Source of the DNA: Crenothrix polyspora
GTDB lineage: Bacteria > Pseudomonadota > Gammaproteobacteria > Methylococcales > Methylomonadaceae
DNA length: 43,835 nt
Reading direction: 5' to 3'
Assembly: GCA_945877505.1 (NCBI GenBank)
Contig: CAMDWT010000009.1
Span: 1-43,835, forward strand
The notes under the pieces were generated by a model, which made no database searches, was not told the origin of the DNA, and saw nothing but the letters and a program-made list of their open reading frames with translations. Numbering within the stretch: the stretch's first letter is position 1; each line of letters starts with the position of its first letter. The translations under genes and the position numbers were made by a program. Below, piece after piece: positions 1-8,190 of this stretch.

Positions 1-615
1 ACCGTTTGTTTCATCAGTAACCAGAAGTATTTGGCCTTTTTGAAGTCCCGCTTGTTTAAATAACGCAACTGCTTTTTCTAAAACTATCTCGGTATTATTA
101 CCATCACTGGGCATAATATCAGTTGTAAGTGCAGATAATTGGCTATTTATAGTTTCTGTATCGTCAGTTAGGGGGGTAACAGTGAATGCATCGCCAGCGT
201 AAACTAGGAGAGCAGTTTGGCCATCTTTTCGATGCTTAAGGATATCGGCAATTTTAAAGCGGGCTCTAATCAATCTACTCGGTTTAATATCTTCTGCGTC
301 CATGGAACGAGATAAGTCTAAGGCGATAACTAAAGCAGATTCATTTCTAAATACCGGAGAAGGTACGCGCTGCCAAGTAGGTCCTGCTAAAGCGATAATA
401 ACTAATAAGCTAGTAATTGCCCCTATCGTTATTGGCCAGCGACTTTGATTAAGAGGTTTTTGTTGTAATAAATACGGTAGCAATTCAGCATCACATACTG
501 TGGACCAACTGTTTTGACTGAGTTTATTTTTTAATAATAAAATAATTAAAAAAATAAAAGGGATGATGGCTAGTAACCAATAAGGTCTGATGAAGTGAAA
601 TTCAGTTAGATTCAT
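1..615 (-). CDS. batB: BatB-type von Willebrand factor A protein (3' end outside window)
   Basis: The reading frame is open from an ATG at 615 to the left edge, giving the first 205 residues; the stop lies outside the window. Two hydrophobic segments (about residues 8-27 and 64-78) precede a VWA domain with the MIDAS motif DLSRS at 100-104, the PLT threonine near 148, and LLVTDET near 198. This is the membrane-anchored metal-binding VWA architecture of the Bat (Bacteroides aerotolerance) family. In gammaproteobacterial Bat operons the second VWA protein often carries C-terminal TPR repeats; that part would be beyond the edge. The start overlaps the batA stop as ATGA, so the two are translationally coupled. 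It probably acts at the inner membrane as a periplasmic-facing scaffold with BatA; the substrate is unknown. Confidence 0.93.
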   Translation of the reverse strand, partial: MNLTEFHFIRPYWLLAIIPFIFLIILLLKNKLSQNSWSTVCDAELLPYLLQQKPLNQSRWPITIGAITSLLVIIALAGPTWQRVPSPVFRNESALVIALDLSRSMDAEDIKPSRLIRARFKIADILKHRKDGQTALLVYAGDAFTVTPLTDDTETINSQLSALTTDIMPSDGNNTEIVLEKAVALFKQAGLQKGQILLVTDETNG

Positions 616-1592
616 GACAGCCTCAAACGCGACAAACAAATAAAAACCACTAAGCCTAGTGCTAGTGATAATGGCCAGTAATATAACTCACTCCTTGGGC
701 GGAAGTATTGTTTGTCTTTTTCAACCGGTTCAAGTTTATCAAGTAGCATGTAAATATTATTAAGTTCATCGGAGTTTCTTGCGCGAAAATAGCGCCCACC
801 AGTGCTTTCAGCGACTTTGACTAAAGTATTTTCATCTAGATCACGAGATGGATTAACTTTGCGGTTACCAAAAAAACTGCGAATGATCATTTCATCAGCA
901 CCCACACCAATAGTATAAATTTTTAATTGGTTTGCCGCGGCTAGTTCTGCAGCTTTTAGAGGTGAGACTTCACCTGCGGTATTTGCACCATCCGTTAAAA
1001 GTATTAAAACACGGCTATTGGCTGATTGATTTTTTAAGCGTTTTACCGCTAAACCAATAGCATCGCCTATTGCTGTATTATCACCTGCAAGTCCAATGAC
1101 AGATTCATCTAATAAAATTTGCACCGTTTTTCTATCAAAAGTTAAGGGCGTCTGTAAATAAGCTTGAGTACCAAATAGAATTAATCCAACTCTATCACCG
1201 ACGCGTCGGTTAATAAAATCACTGGCAACCCATTTAATGGCGGTTAACCGATCTACAGGATTTTTATTGATGATAAAGTCTTGCTCTTCCATACTCGCTG
1301 ATAAATCAACAGCTAACATTAAATCGCGTCCAGATACTGCTTGTTCAATAGGTTCGCCCAACCATTGAGGGCGAGCGCAGGCTATCAATAATAACAACCA
1401 AGCGAGGGTCGCCAACAATAATCGCCATTGTTGAGTTTGGGAAAACACCGGTATTTTTTCTGGGGAAAAATCATCTAAAAAAGGCACTTTTAAGGCTGAT
1501 TGTTCTACAAAGGGCGAAGAGGGGGCTAACCAACGAATTAACAAAGGTAAGGGTAAGCCACATAAGAGCCAAGGCCATTCAAAATGAATCAT
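612..1592 (-). CDS. batA: BatA, VWA-domain membrane protein
   Basis: This 326-residue protein has N-terminal membrane segments (about 7-22 and 57-72), a VWA domain and a C-terminal membrane segment near 307-324. The MIDAS residues are visible as DLSAS at 96-100, with QTPLT near 147-151 and LTDGAN near 199-204, so metal binding should be intact. This is the usual BatA length and layout. It lies five bases after the DUF4381 gene and overlaps batB by four bases, within one operon headed by a MoxR ATPase. Bat proteins are linked to oxidative and envelope stress tolerance in other bacteria; the molecular role here is inferred from family and context only. Confidence 0.95.
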   Translation of the reverse strand: MIHFEWPWLLCGLPLPLLIRWLAPSSPFVEQSALKVPFLDDFSPEKIPVFSQTQQWRLLLATLAWLLLLIACARPQWLGEPIEQAVSGRDLMLAVDLSASMEEQDFIINKNPVDRLTAIKWVASDFINRRVGDRVGLILFGTQAYLQTPLTFDRKTVQILLDESVIGLAGDNTAIGDAIGLAVKRLKNQSANSRVLILLTDGANTAGEVSPLKAAELAAANQLKIYTIGVGADEMIIRSFFGNRKVNPSRDLDENTLVKVAESTGGRYFRARNSDELNNIYMLLDKLEPVEKDKQYFRPRSELYYWPLSLALGLVVFICLSRLRLS

Positions 1593-1597
1593 GATTT

Positions 1598-2080
1598 TTA
1601 TTTTCTTTTGGCGTGTTTGGTTTGGGCATTAAGCCAGATTTCGCACAAGTTAAGGAGTTGCGATATTTCTAATTCAGTTGGTGGTTTTTTTCGATAAGCG
1701 GCATCAGCTAATAGTTGGCCATAACCGTCACTAAAAGGCGTTCCAGTAATTGATTTATCGAGAAAAGCCAACCATTCTCGCCCTGTTAAACTAGCCACTT
1801 CTGTTCTTGGTGAAATACTGATGGCAACTCGGCGTAGGAGTATAGAGAGTTCACGTAATTTTTTGTCATTATCGAGAAAGGAATATTGTTTGATAGTGGC
1901 TAGTTTTTGTAGTGCTGTTTTTATGGCAGACTTACGTGTTAGCCGTTTATAGAGCCAATATAATAGAACTATAAGTAGCGGAATTAAGATAACTAAAAGC
2001 CACCAGCCTAGTGCAGGCGGCCACCAACTAATGAGTTCAGGCAGATGTATGTCTTTAAGGGGAAGCTGATTTGTCGGCAT
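1598..2080 (-). CDS. DUF4381 domain-containing membrane protein
   Basis: The 160-residue product has a short N-terminal stretch, one strong membrane helix at about 22-43, then a basic cytoplasmic or periplasmic helical domain. The sequence around 'PLKDIHLPE' near the N terminus, followed by a W-rich membrane entry, is typical of DUF4381 proteins, which sit between DUF58 and the VWA genes in gammaproteobacterial Bat operons. The position here is exactly that. Its biochemical function is not known; it may help assemble the MoxR-DUF58-VWA complex at the membrane. Confidence 0.88.
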   Translation of the reverse strand: MPTNQLPLKDIHLPELISWWPPALGWWLLVILIPLLIVLLYWLYKRLTRKSAIKTALQKLATIKQYSFLDNDKKLRELSILLRRVAISISPRTEVASLTGREWLAFLDKSITGTPFSDGYGQLLADAAYRKKPPTELEISQLLNLCEIWLNAQTKHAKRK

Positions 2081-2150
2081 TTTTTGTAATAAAATAAAGG
2101 CTAAAGATGTCTAGTAAGTGAAAGATCTTAAACATTTTCGTTCATACGTA

Positions 2151-3092
2151 TCATCGTAAGCATTGCATTGGATCTTCGGTAGTGCAGCATTGGATGAGCT
2201 TTAATCGCATTTTTTTTGCTAAGAACTCCAATTTTTGTTTTCGTTGATTAAAGCGGTGTTGGTAAGTTAATTGTTGTAATTTGTCATTAGTATTTATGAC
2301 GACATCACGCTCATTATCAGTAAAACGATAGCGACCATTAGTGGGTAAGCTACTTTCAAGAGAGTCATATATAAAAATTAATACGACTTCACAATGCTGG
2401 GCTAGTTTTGTAATGTGCGCTTCAGATTGTTCATTGATGCCACGAAAATCACTAATAATATAAACGAGGCTTCCTGGTCGAGCATGTTGAGTTAATCGTC
2501 CTAAAGTTAATGCTAAAGTGATTTTTTGCGTAACCATAGGGGCAACTATGGTTAGGCTAGAATCCAAAGTAGATTTATCAGTTATCGCATTTAAAAAACG
2601 TAATACGGCATGCCGACCATTTTGTGGTTTTAACTCACGGCATGCTTGGTCAGAAAATATTTGTCCACCTATTCTGTCACTATGAAATTCAGCTGACCAA
2701 GCCAATAAAGCCGCTAATTTTGCGGCTAATACTGACTTGAAAACGCCACGTGTTGCAAATTGCATGGTGTGGCGATTGTCGAGTGAAATAAATACAGGTC
2801 TTTCACGCTCTTCTCTAAATACTTTAGTATGTGTTTTTCCAGTACGAGCAGTGACTCGCCAATCGATGCTACGAATATCATCACCAGGTTGATATAAACG
2901 GGCCTCATCAAACTCCATACCACGGCCTTTGAAGCGAGAGACATAGCCATCATTTTGCTGAGAACGATTATTACCATGATGTAAATTTATAGTGGTTGCT
3001 AACTTCGCTAAATCAATGAGTGTTTTTAATGAAACAGAAACCAGTTCATTTTTAGATTGCTGGCTCTGCTCAGTTTTTTTCTTGAACAGCAT
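2151..3092 (-). CDS. DUF58 domain-containing protein of the MoxR-Bat operon
   Basis: This 313-residue protein carries the DUF58 signature around residues 66-97, including YQPGDDIRSIDWR and a following VFREERERP stretch. DUF58 is a VWA-like fold and the standard partner of MoxR AAA+ ATPases. No signal peptide or membrane helix is evident. I start it at the ATG at 3092, which forms a TGATG overlap with the moxR stop; a TTG one codon upstream is possible but unnecessary. The overlap implies coupled translation with MoxR. About 70 bases separate its end from the DUF4381 gene, with no clear terminator in between. Confidence 0.94.
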   Translation of the reverse strand: MLFKKKTEQSQQSKNELVSVSLKTLIDLAKLATTINLHHGNNRSQQNDGYVSRFKGRGMEFDEARLYQPGDDIRSIDWRVTARTGKTHTKVFREERERPVFISLDNRHTMQFATRGVFKSVLAAKLAALLAWSAEFHSDRIGGQIFSDQACRELKPQNGRHAVLRFLNAITDKSTLDSSLTIVAPMVTQKITLALTLGRLTQHARPGSLVYIISDFRGINEQSEAHITKLAQHCEVVLIFIYDSLESSLPTNGRYRFTDNERDVVINTNDKLQQLTYQHRFNQRKQKLEFLAKKMRLKLIQCCTTEDPMQCLR

Positions 3093-4096
3093 CAAGGTAC
3101 AGCAATCCTAGAAACTAGTTCTTTAATAAAATGATCAGTCGTAATGCCTTCTGCTTCAGCTTCATAAGATAAAATTAGGCGGTGCCGCAAAACATCAAAA
3201 GCCATTTCCTGAATATCTTCTGGACTGACAAAATCTCGTTGAGATAACCAAGCTTTAGCTCTTGAACAGCGATCAAGAGCGATACTTGCTCTTGGGCTTG
3301 CGCCATATTGCAGCCACGAAGCAAGGTCTTGTCCATAGACTGATGGATTGCGTGTTGCAAGTATGATTTGTAGTAAATAATCCTCTAGGCTTTCTGCCAT
3401 GTGTATATCCAATACTTCATTACGTGCATCGAATAAGGTATTTTGACTAATAGGTTCAAATTTATCAGTATTTTGAATAAAACCTGAACGAGCCTCAGAG
3501 CGAGCGAGGTGCAAGATACTTTTTTCATGTTCAGCTTTAGGGTAATCCACTTTTACATGGAGTAAAAAACGATCTAATTGGGCTTCTGGTAAGGGATAAG
3601 TCCCTTCTTGTTCGATTGGGTTTTGAGTAGCCATTACCATAAATAACTTTGGTAAGGGGTAAGTTGCTTGCCCTACGGTGATTTGCCGCTCCGCCATAGC
3701 CTCTAATAATGCGGCCTGAACTTTTGCAGGAGAACGGTTAATTTCATCAGCCAATATTAAATTATGGAATAAAGGGCCTTTTTGAAATTCGAATGTGCCT
3801 TGTTGAGGACGATAAATTTCTGTCCCCGTTAAATCGGCAGGCAATAAATCAGGCGTGAATTGTACGCGATGAAAATCACCATGTATCCCTTTGCTTAAGA
3901 CGTTAATAGCTCTAGTTTTGGCTAGACCTGGCGCGCCTTCAACTAAGATATGTCCATCAGCTAATAAACCGATAAGCATTCTTTCAATAAGAACATCTTG
4001 TCCGATAATCTCTTTATTGATGTAATTTTTTAAACCAATTAATAAGGATTGAGTAGAAGCTTTGGATAGATTTTGTTTGTTGTTATGTTCTGACAT
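3092..4096 (-). CDS. MoxR family AAA+ ATPase
   Basis: The 334-residue product is a full-length MoxR ATPase. Walker A is GAPGLAKT at 54-61, Walker B is LILADEIN at 113-120, and the sensor-1 region ATQNPIEQEGTYPLPEAQ lies near 156-173. MoxR ATPases act as chaperone-like remodelers that work with the VWA proteins encoded beside them, for example in metal insertion or maturation of envelope and redox enzymes. This is the first gene of the operon, so its promoter should lie in the 309-base divergent gap 4097-4405. The client of this complex cannot be named from sequence. Confidence 0.96.
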   Translation of the reverse strand: MSEHNNKQNLSKASTQSLLIGLKNYINKEIIGQDVLIERMLIGLLADGHILVEGAPGLAKTRAINVLSKGIHGDFHRVQFTPDLLPADLTGTEIYRPQQGTFEFQKGPLFHNLILADEINRSPAKVQAALLEAMAERQITVGQATYPLPKLFMVMATQNPIEQEGTYPLPEAQLDRFLLHVKVDYPKAEHEKSILHLARSEARSGFIQNTDKFEPISQNTLFDARNEVLDIHMAESLEDYLLQIILATRNPSVYGQDLASWLQYGASPRASIALDRCSRAKAWLSQRDFVSPEDIQEMAFDVLRHRLILSYEAEAEGITTDHFIKELVSRIAVP

Positions 4097-4405
4097 GATG
4101 GGCGGTATAGTTAATCCATAGTATAAAAGCGATACATCTGAAATAGTTGTCGTATATTATTTCGATAACCTTGAGTTAATAAGCGTAAAGTGCCATTCGG
4201 TTGCCACGTAACGTTATAAACAATCTGTTTACTAAAAAGTTCCCTATTCTAACCGGATATTTGTTTATAAAATATAGAGTTATTGTCGATATTGCTAAAA
4301 CGCTATCGAAAAGACTAACCTTTTAAATAAGTTATATTTTATACCTTAGCGATTTATGAGGGGTGTTATGAACGACGAGCGCTTACTAAACATAATATAA
4401 ATAAC
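4097..4405. other. Divergent intergenic region, moxR / POT transporter
   Basis: This 309-base gap separates two divergent genes and must hold both promoters, but it is AT-rich and no single -35/-10 pair is convincing. The one structured item I see is a ten-codon open frame at 4368-4400 just before the transporter start, listed separately. No RNA gene, repeat or terminator was recognised. Confidence 0.5.
4368..4400 (+). CDS. Possible 10-residue leader peptide before the POT transporter
   Basis: An ATG at 4368 preceded by GAGGGG (4359-4364) opens a frame reading MNDERLLNII and stopping at 4400, five bases before the transporter ATG at 4406. It is in a different frame from the transporter. The transporter's own start has no recognisable Shine-Dalgarno, whereas this one does, so ribosomes may load here and reinitiate downstream. 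It could also be coincidence; nothing beyond the ribosome binding site and spacing supports expression. Confidence 0.3.
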   Translation: MNDERLLNII

Positions 4406-5737
4406 ATGAATAAGTATAAAATCCAACCTGATTTGACAAGTAAATTACCAGATGGCATAGCTTATATTGTTGGTAATGAAGCGGCTGAACGATTCAGTTA
4501 CTATGGTATGAGGGCAATATTAGTCGTCTTTATGACACAATATTTACTGAGTCCAACCGGCCAATTGGATGTCATGTCAGAAAATGAAGCGCAAAGCTAT
4601 TTTCACTTATTTGTATCTATTGTCTATTTTATGCCGTTGTTCGGGTCTATATTAGCGGATGGTTGGTTGGGTAAATATAGAACAATTCTTTTTTTATCGC
4701 TGATATATTGTCTAGGACATTTTGCGCTTGCTATTGATAACACGCGTATGGGTTTGTTGCTTGGACAAGCCCTTATTGCTATTGGCGCGGGTGGAATTAA
4801 ACCTTGTGTCTCAGCGCACATTGGTGATCAATTCGGTATCGCTAATAAGCATCTGATGAGTAAAGTTTATAGCTGGTTTTATTTTACTATTAATTTGGGT
4901 GCTTTTACTGCGATGTTGATGGTTCCTTGGTTACTGGAGCAATATGGGACTACTATTGCTTTTATTGTCCCCGGCGGTTTAATGTTATTAGCAACCATTA
5001 TTTTTTGGTCTGGGCGTTATCGCTTTGTGCATATCCAGCCAGCGGGTGTAAATTTTATAAAAGAAATATTCAGTCAAGTCGGTATGACTAGTTTGGGTAA
5101 ATTAGCCTCTATTTATGTGTTTATTGCAGTATTTTGGGCTTTGTTTGATCAAACTGGATCATCTTGGATAGTACAAGCTCAAAAAATGAATCGTGTAGTC
5201 CTAGGTTATGAAATATTACCTTCACAACTTCAAGCAGCAAATCCATTGCTTATAATGTTGTTAGTGCCGTTCTTTTCATATGTTGTTTATCCATTTTTGA
5301 ATCGATTTTTTGTTTTAACGGACTTACGGAAAATGGCTATCGGTTTATTTATGACGGTTTTTGCTTTTGTTGTACCGAGCATCATACAAATGCAGTTAGA
5401 TGTTGGCGTGGTGCCTCATATTTTCCTGCAGTTATTGGCTTATATCTTGTTAACAGCTGCAGAAATCATGGTATCTATAACCTGTCTTGAGTTTTCTTAT
5501 ACTCAGGCGCCTAAACATATGAAATCTTTTGTAATGGCTTTTTATTTTTTGTCAGTGGCGATAGGCAATCTTTTTACAAGTGCGGTTAATTTCTTTATTC
5601 AAAATGATAATGGTACTAGTAAGTTGGCAGGCGCAAGTTATTTTTGGTTTTTTACTGGATTAATGTTGATGACAGCGGTATTGTTTTTGTTGGTAAGTAG
5701 TCGTTTTCAAGAAGATGCATTGGATACAGTACGTTGA
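4406..5737 (+). CDS. POT/PTR2 family proton-dependent oligopeptide transporter
   Basis: The 443-residue product is a polytopic membrane protein of the major facilitator superfamily. The POT hallmark ExxERFxYY motif is present as EAAERFSYY at residues 25-33, including the charged residues used for proton coupling. A second family feature, FYFLSVAIGNLF, lies near the C terminus. It should import di- and tripeptides, possibly other substrates, with protons across the inner membrane. At 443 residues it is shorter than the usual E. coli members (around 490-500), consistent with a 12-helix form without the two extra helices. It stands first in a plus-strand run with a DUF4124 gene and an SDR gene, 61 bases before the former. 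Confidence 0.93.
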   Translation: MNKYKIQPDLTSKLPDGIAYIVGNEAAERFSYYGMRAILVVFMTQYLLSPTGQLDVMSENEAQSYFHLFVSIVYFMPLFGSILADGWLGKYRTILFLSLIYCLGHFALAIDNTRMGLLLGQALIAIGAGGIKPCVSAHIGDQFGIANKHLMSKVYSWFYFTINLGAFTAMLMVPWLLEQYGTTIAFIVPGGLMLLATIIFWSGRYRFVHIQPAGVNFIKEIFSQVGMTSLGKLASIYVFIAVFWALFDQTGSSWIVQAQKMNRVVLGYEILPSQLQAANPLLIMLLVPFFSYVVYPFLNRFFVLTDLRKMAIGLFMTVFAFVVPSIIQMQLDVGVVPHIFLQLLAYILLTAAEIMVSITCLEFSYTQAPKHMKSFVMAFYFLSVAIGNLFTSAVNFFIQNDNGTSKLAGASYFWFFTGLMLMTAVLFLLVSSRFQEDALDTVR

Positions 5738-5798
5738 TAAACCTAAACCACCTATAATATTCTAACCTTTTACTTTTATGCTTAGGACTTAAAAAGAT

Positions 5799-6386
5799 AT
5801 GAAATTAACATTATTTATTTTGGGTTGCCTTTTATCAACTTTTACTGTTGCCGGTGTTTATAAATGCACGGATGCTAACGACAATACCGAGTATCGATCT
5901 ACACCTTGTCAAGTGGGACGTCAAAATGTTGAACTTAACATTAAAACAGGCACCGGTGTTAATTTGGATGAGAAAAACAAACAGCAAATTTTAGAACAAA
6001 AAGAACAGCTAGCTAAGGTCGAACAACAAAAAATTGAACAAGATAAAATAGATAAGTTGCAGGCAGATATAAACAAGGACGCTATGAGTGAAAGCGCAAA
6101 AAACCAGTTATTGATTAAAAATAATCCAGATAAATTTTCAGCTTTTTCAATTCCACCCTATGTGCCAGAAAAGCTACCTAATTTAGTAAAGTCTTATCAG
6201 GGTAGATTAAACGTAATTGAACGTTTAAGAAGACAAGCAGCAGAGAAAGCGTTGGCGAGTAATCAATGTATTCGTGTTGAGTCGGATGAACTAAATAGTA
6301 AAAGCACTAAAGATGCATTAACGATTTTAATTAATTGTAGTACTGGTAAGTCTTTTTATTTTAATGAACAGGAATTAATAAAATAG
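5799..6386 (+). CDS. DUF4124 domain-containing secreted protein
   Basis: The 195-residue protein has a clear signal peptide (about 1-18, ending TVAG), then a DUF4124 domain beginning GVYKCTDANDNTEYRSTPC, which contains the usual Y-K/R-W/C-x-D-x-x-G-x-x-x-Y-x-x-x-P-C pattern with two cysteines. A glutamine- and lysine-rich coiled-coil segment follows at about 60-105, and a second cysteine pair lies in the C-terminal region. Predicted location is the periplasm. DUF4124 has no assigned biochemical function. It lies nine bases before the SDR gene, suggesting co-transcription. Confidence 0.88.
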   Translation: MKLTLFILGCLLSTFTVAGVYKCTDANDNTEYRSTPCQVGRQNVELNIKTGTGVNLDEKNKQQILEQKEQLAKVEQQKIEQDKIDKLQADINKDAMSESAKNQLLIKNNPDKFSAFSIPPYVPEKLPNLVKSYQGRLNVIERLRRQAAEKALASNQCIRVESDELNSKSTKDALTILINCSTGKSFYFNEQELIK

Positions 6387-6394
6387 TTGTTTAA

Positions 6395-7225
6395 ATGAAC
6401 GCATCAAAAATAATTTTAATTACAGGGTGTTCTTCCGGCATTGGTTACAGTGCAGCAATGGAATTGAAGAATAGAGGTCATCAGGTTATTGCGACAGCCA
6501 GAAAATCAGAGGATGTTGAGCGGTTACAAAGACAAGGATTTACTGCCTTACAATTGGATTTGGCGGATAGTTACAGTATACAAAAAGCAGTGATTGATAC
6601 GCTTGAGTTAACAGGTGGTCGTTGTGATGCGCTATTTAATAACGGGGCCTTTGGACAACCGGGCGCTGTTGAAGATTTAAGTCGTGATGTCCTGAGGCAT
6701 CAGTTTGAAACTAATTTATTTGGTACGCATGAGTTAACCAATCTACTGATACCTTCAATGCGCAAACAGGGGCACGGCCGCATAATTTATAACAGCTCAA
6801 TATTGGGGTTGGTAGCAATGCGTTATCGTGGGGCTTATAACGCGAGTAAGTTTGCTTTGGAAGGCTTGGCAGATACTCTTCGATTGGAGCTTTACGGCAC
6901 TAATATTCAGATATCTTTAATAGAGCCAGGACCTATTTTAAGCGACTTTAGAATAAATTCTTATACCTTGTTTCATAAGAATATTAATCATCTGCAAAGT
7001 CACCATAAGGATGCTTATGATGCCATGGAAAGTCGATTACAAAAAGAAGGTGCAGCCGTAGCATTTACTTTGCCCGCACAAGCAGTTGTCAATAAAGTAA
7101 CACATGCATTGGAATCAAAAAACCCTAAAATACGTTATTACGTTACCTTTCCAACGTATTTATTTGCTGTACTTAAACGTATTCTCCCTATGTTTATCCT
7201 TGATATATTACTTAGAAAGGTTTAG
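6395..7225 (+). CDS. Classical short-chain dehydrogenase/reductase
   Basis: This 276-residue SDR has the nucleotide-binding glycine motif TGCSSGIG at 10-17, an NNGA variant of the NNAG motif at 82-85, the catalytic serine at about 134-135, and YxxxK as Y148/K152. The TARK following the second strand fits NADP(H) preference. The C-terminal region is basic and ends in a hydrophobic segment (about 252-272), as in membrane-associated SDRs acting on lipophilic substrates. The substrate cannot be told. It is followed after two bases by the CPXCG gene, so the two are almost certainly co-translated. Confidence 0.92.
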   Translation: MNASKIILITGCSSGIGYSAAMELKNRGHQVIATARKSEDVERLQRQGFTALQLDLADSYSIQKAVIDTLELTGGRCDALFNNGAFGQPGAVEDLSRDVLRHQFETNLFGTHELTNLLIPSMRKQGHGRIIYNSSILGLVAMRYRGAYNASKFALEGLADTLRLELYGTNIQISLIEPGPILSDFRINSYTLFHKNINHLQSHHKDAYDAMESRLQKEGAAVAFTLPAQAVVNKVTHALESKNPKIRYYVTFPTYLFAVLKRILPMFILDILLRKV

Positions 7226-7227
7226 TT

Positions 7228-7419
7228 ATGAATGAGTTAGATGAGATTATTATTTATTGTCCTTATTGTGGTGAAGCACTAGACATATTAGTGGATACCT
7301 CAGCGGGCGCTCAGCAATACTATGAAGATTGTGCGGTTTGCTGTAGGCCGATTTTATTTGTGCTTTCAGAAGATGAGACGGGTGAAATGATAATTGATGT
7401 AAAGAGAGAGGATGAATGA
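7228..7419 (+). CDS. CPXCG-motif cysteine-rich small protein
   Basis: The 63-residue product has CPYC at 11-14 and a second cysteine cluster CAVCC at 35-39, the arrangement of the CPXCG zinc-ribbon-like family found across gammaproteobacteria. It probably binds one zinc ion with the two cysteine pairs. The rest is strongly acidic, ending in a DVKREDE tail. No function is established for the family. It sits two bases after the SDR gene. Confidence 0.9.
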   Translation: MNELDEIIIYCPYCGEALDILVDTSAGAQQYYEDCAVCCRPILFVLSEDETGEMIIDVKREDE

Positions 7420-7463
7420 TTTTTAGCCTAACGACTATGAATTATATTTAATTTATTTTTATG

Positions 7464-7472
7464 TGCTAAAAT
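7464..7472 (+). promoter_or_regulatory. Extended -10 promoter of the first small secreted protein
   Basis: TGCTAAAAT is a TGn extended -10 element with its hexamer TAAAAT at 7467-7472. The -35 region is AT-rich and weak, as is common with extended -10 promoters. The predicted start near 7479 would leave a leader of about 105 bases before the ATG at 7584. The related gene at 8191 has the same promoter type. Confidence 0.5.
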
Positions 7473-7583
7473 CCCACGCCGTAGCTGGGTAATTAATTTA
7501 ATTGTAGTGTTATTACATGAATTTTATTTAATGGTCGGCTCTAAAATATCTATCTATATATTAACTTTGAGGTTTAACAAGTA

Positions 7584-7970
7584 ATGCAAGCATTAAAAAA
7601 AGTCTTAGTATCTTTTATGATGACAGCATCATTAGCTGTCGTTTCTTCATCTGTTGCATTTGCTGAGCCTAAAGGCGAAGCTGCAGTAAAAGAAGCCATT
7701 GAAAGCACCATCTCTGGAATTGAAACAGCTCAAGCAGCTGTAAAGGGTGGTGATTTATCAACCGCTTCAAAAGATATTTTGGAAGCAGCTCAAGCATCGA
7801 AGGAATTTCGTTTTGAAATTACTGAGCGTCAACGTCAAAAAGCGACTGATACTTTAAAATCAGCTCGTAAATCTGTTGATGCCGGCGATACCGTTGCTGC
7901 AGAAGAAGGTTTGGCGAAAGCATTAGCATCATTCAAAGAAATGAAAGCTAAGTACGACTTAACGCATTAA
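7584..7970 (+). CDS. Small secreted helical protein, copy 1
   Basis: The 128-residue protein starts with a signal peptide (about 1-27, cleavage after AFA). The mature part is alanine-, lysine- and glutamate-rich and predicted to form long amphipathic helices, with a Gly-Gly-Asp turn near 55-57 and a Gly-Asp turn near 96-97 suggesting stacked helical hairpins. It has no cysteine and only one histidine, at the C terminus. I do not recognise a named family. It shares length, the MxxLKK signal-peptide start, helix pattern and promoter type with the gene at 8191, so the two look like a diverged tandem duplication. The periplasm is the likely location. A TTGAGG stretch about 15 bases upstream serves as ribosome binding site. 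Confidence 0.85.
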   Translation: MQALKKVLVSFMMTASLAVVSSSVAFAEPKGEAAVKEAIESTISGIETAQAAVKGGDLSTASKDILEAAQASKEFRFEITERQRQKATDTLKSARKSVDAGDTVAAEEGLAKALASFKEMKAKYDLTH

Positions 7971-7985
7971 TAAAAAGTCTTTATG

Positions 7986-8022
7986 ATCAGATTCTAATCT
8001 TTTAATGTGGATGGAATCTGAT
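7986..8022 (+). terminator. Weak hairpin after small secreted protein 1
   Basis: A 9-base inverted repeat, ATCAGATTC at 7986-7994 and GAATCTGAT at 8014-8022, lies 16 bases after the stop of the first small protein gene, with a 19-base loop and no U tract. It may stabilise the 3' end or attenuate read-through, but it is a weak terminator candidate. Confidence 0.35.
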
Positions 8023-8106
8023 TAAAGCATATAAAATAGAGACTACATTACTTAGTGTTTTTTTTAACTATCTTTTATTTAAGTTAAATTAAATACATGC
8101 TAAATG

Positions 8107-8115
8107 TGGTAGAAT
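8107..8115 (+). promoter_or_regulatory. Extended -10 promoter of the second small secreted protein
   Basis: TGGTAGAAT gives a TGn extended -10 with hexamer TAGAAT at 8110-8115 and predicted start near 8122. The -35 is poor. The predicted transcript begins directly with the 5' hairpin at 8124-8148, and the leader is about 70 bases long. Confidence 0.5.
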
Positions 8116-8123
8116 TATTTTTG

Positions 8124-8148
8124 GCAAATACTCTAAAAGTATATTTGC
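8124..8148 (+). promoter_or_regulatory. 5'-terminal mRNA stem-loop
   Basis: GCAAAT (8124-8129) pairs with ATTTGC (8143-8148), and ACT with AGT inside it, across a small bulge. Because the predicted start is at about 8122, this hairpin would be at the extreme 5' end of the mRNA, where stem-loops are known to protect abundant envelope-protein mRNAs from RNase E entry. Confidence 0.4.
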
Positions 8149-8190
8149 TTATATAACTATAAATAACAACAACTTGAGGACTAGTGGAAT

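Noticed and set aside
3093-3095. TTG start for the DUF58 gene
   Set aside because: An ATG one codon later overlaps the moxR stop as TGATG and is the simpler choice.
1-4096. MoxR-DUF58-VWA order as part of a methanol dehydrogenase (mxaRSACKL) cluster
   Set aside because: The order resembles mxaR-S-C-L, but DUF4381 plus two BatA/B-type VWA proteins is the general gammaproteobacterial Bat operon, and no mxaF, mxaJ, mxaG or mxaI is present.
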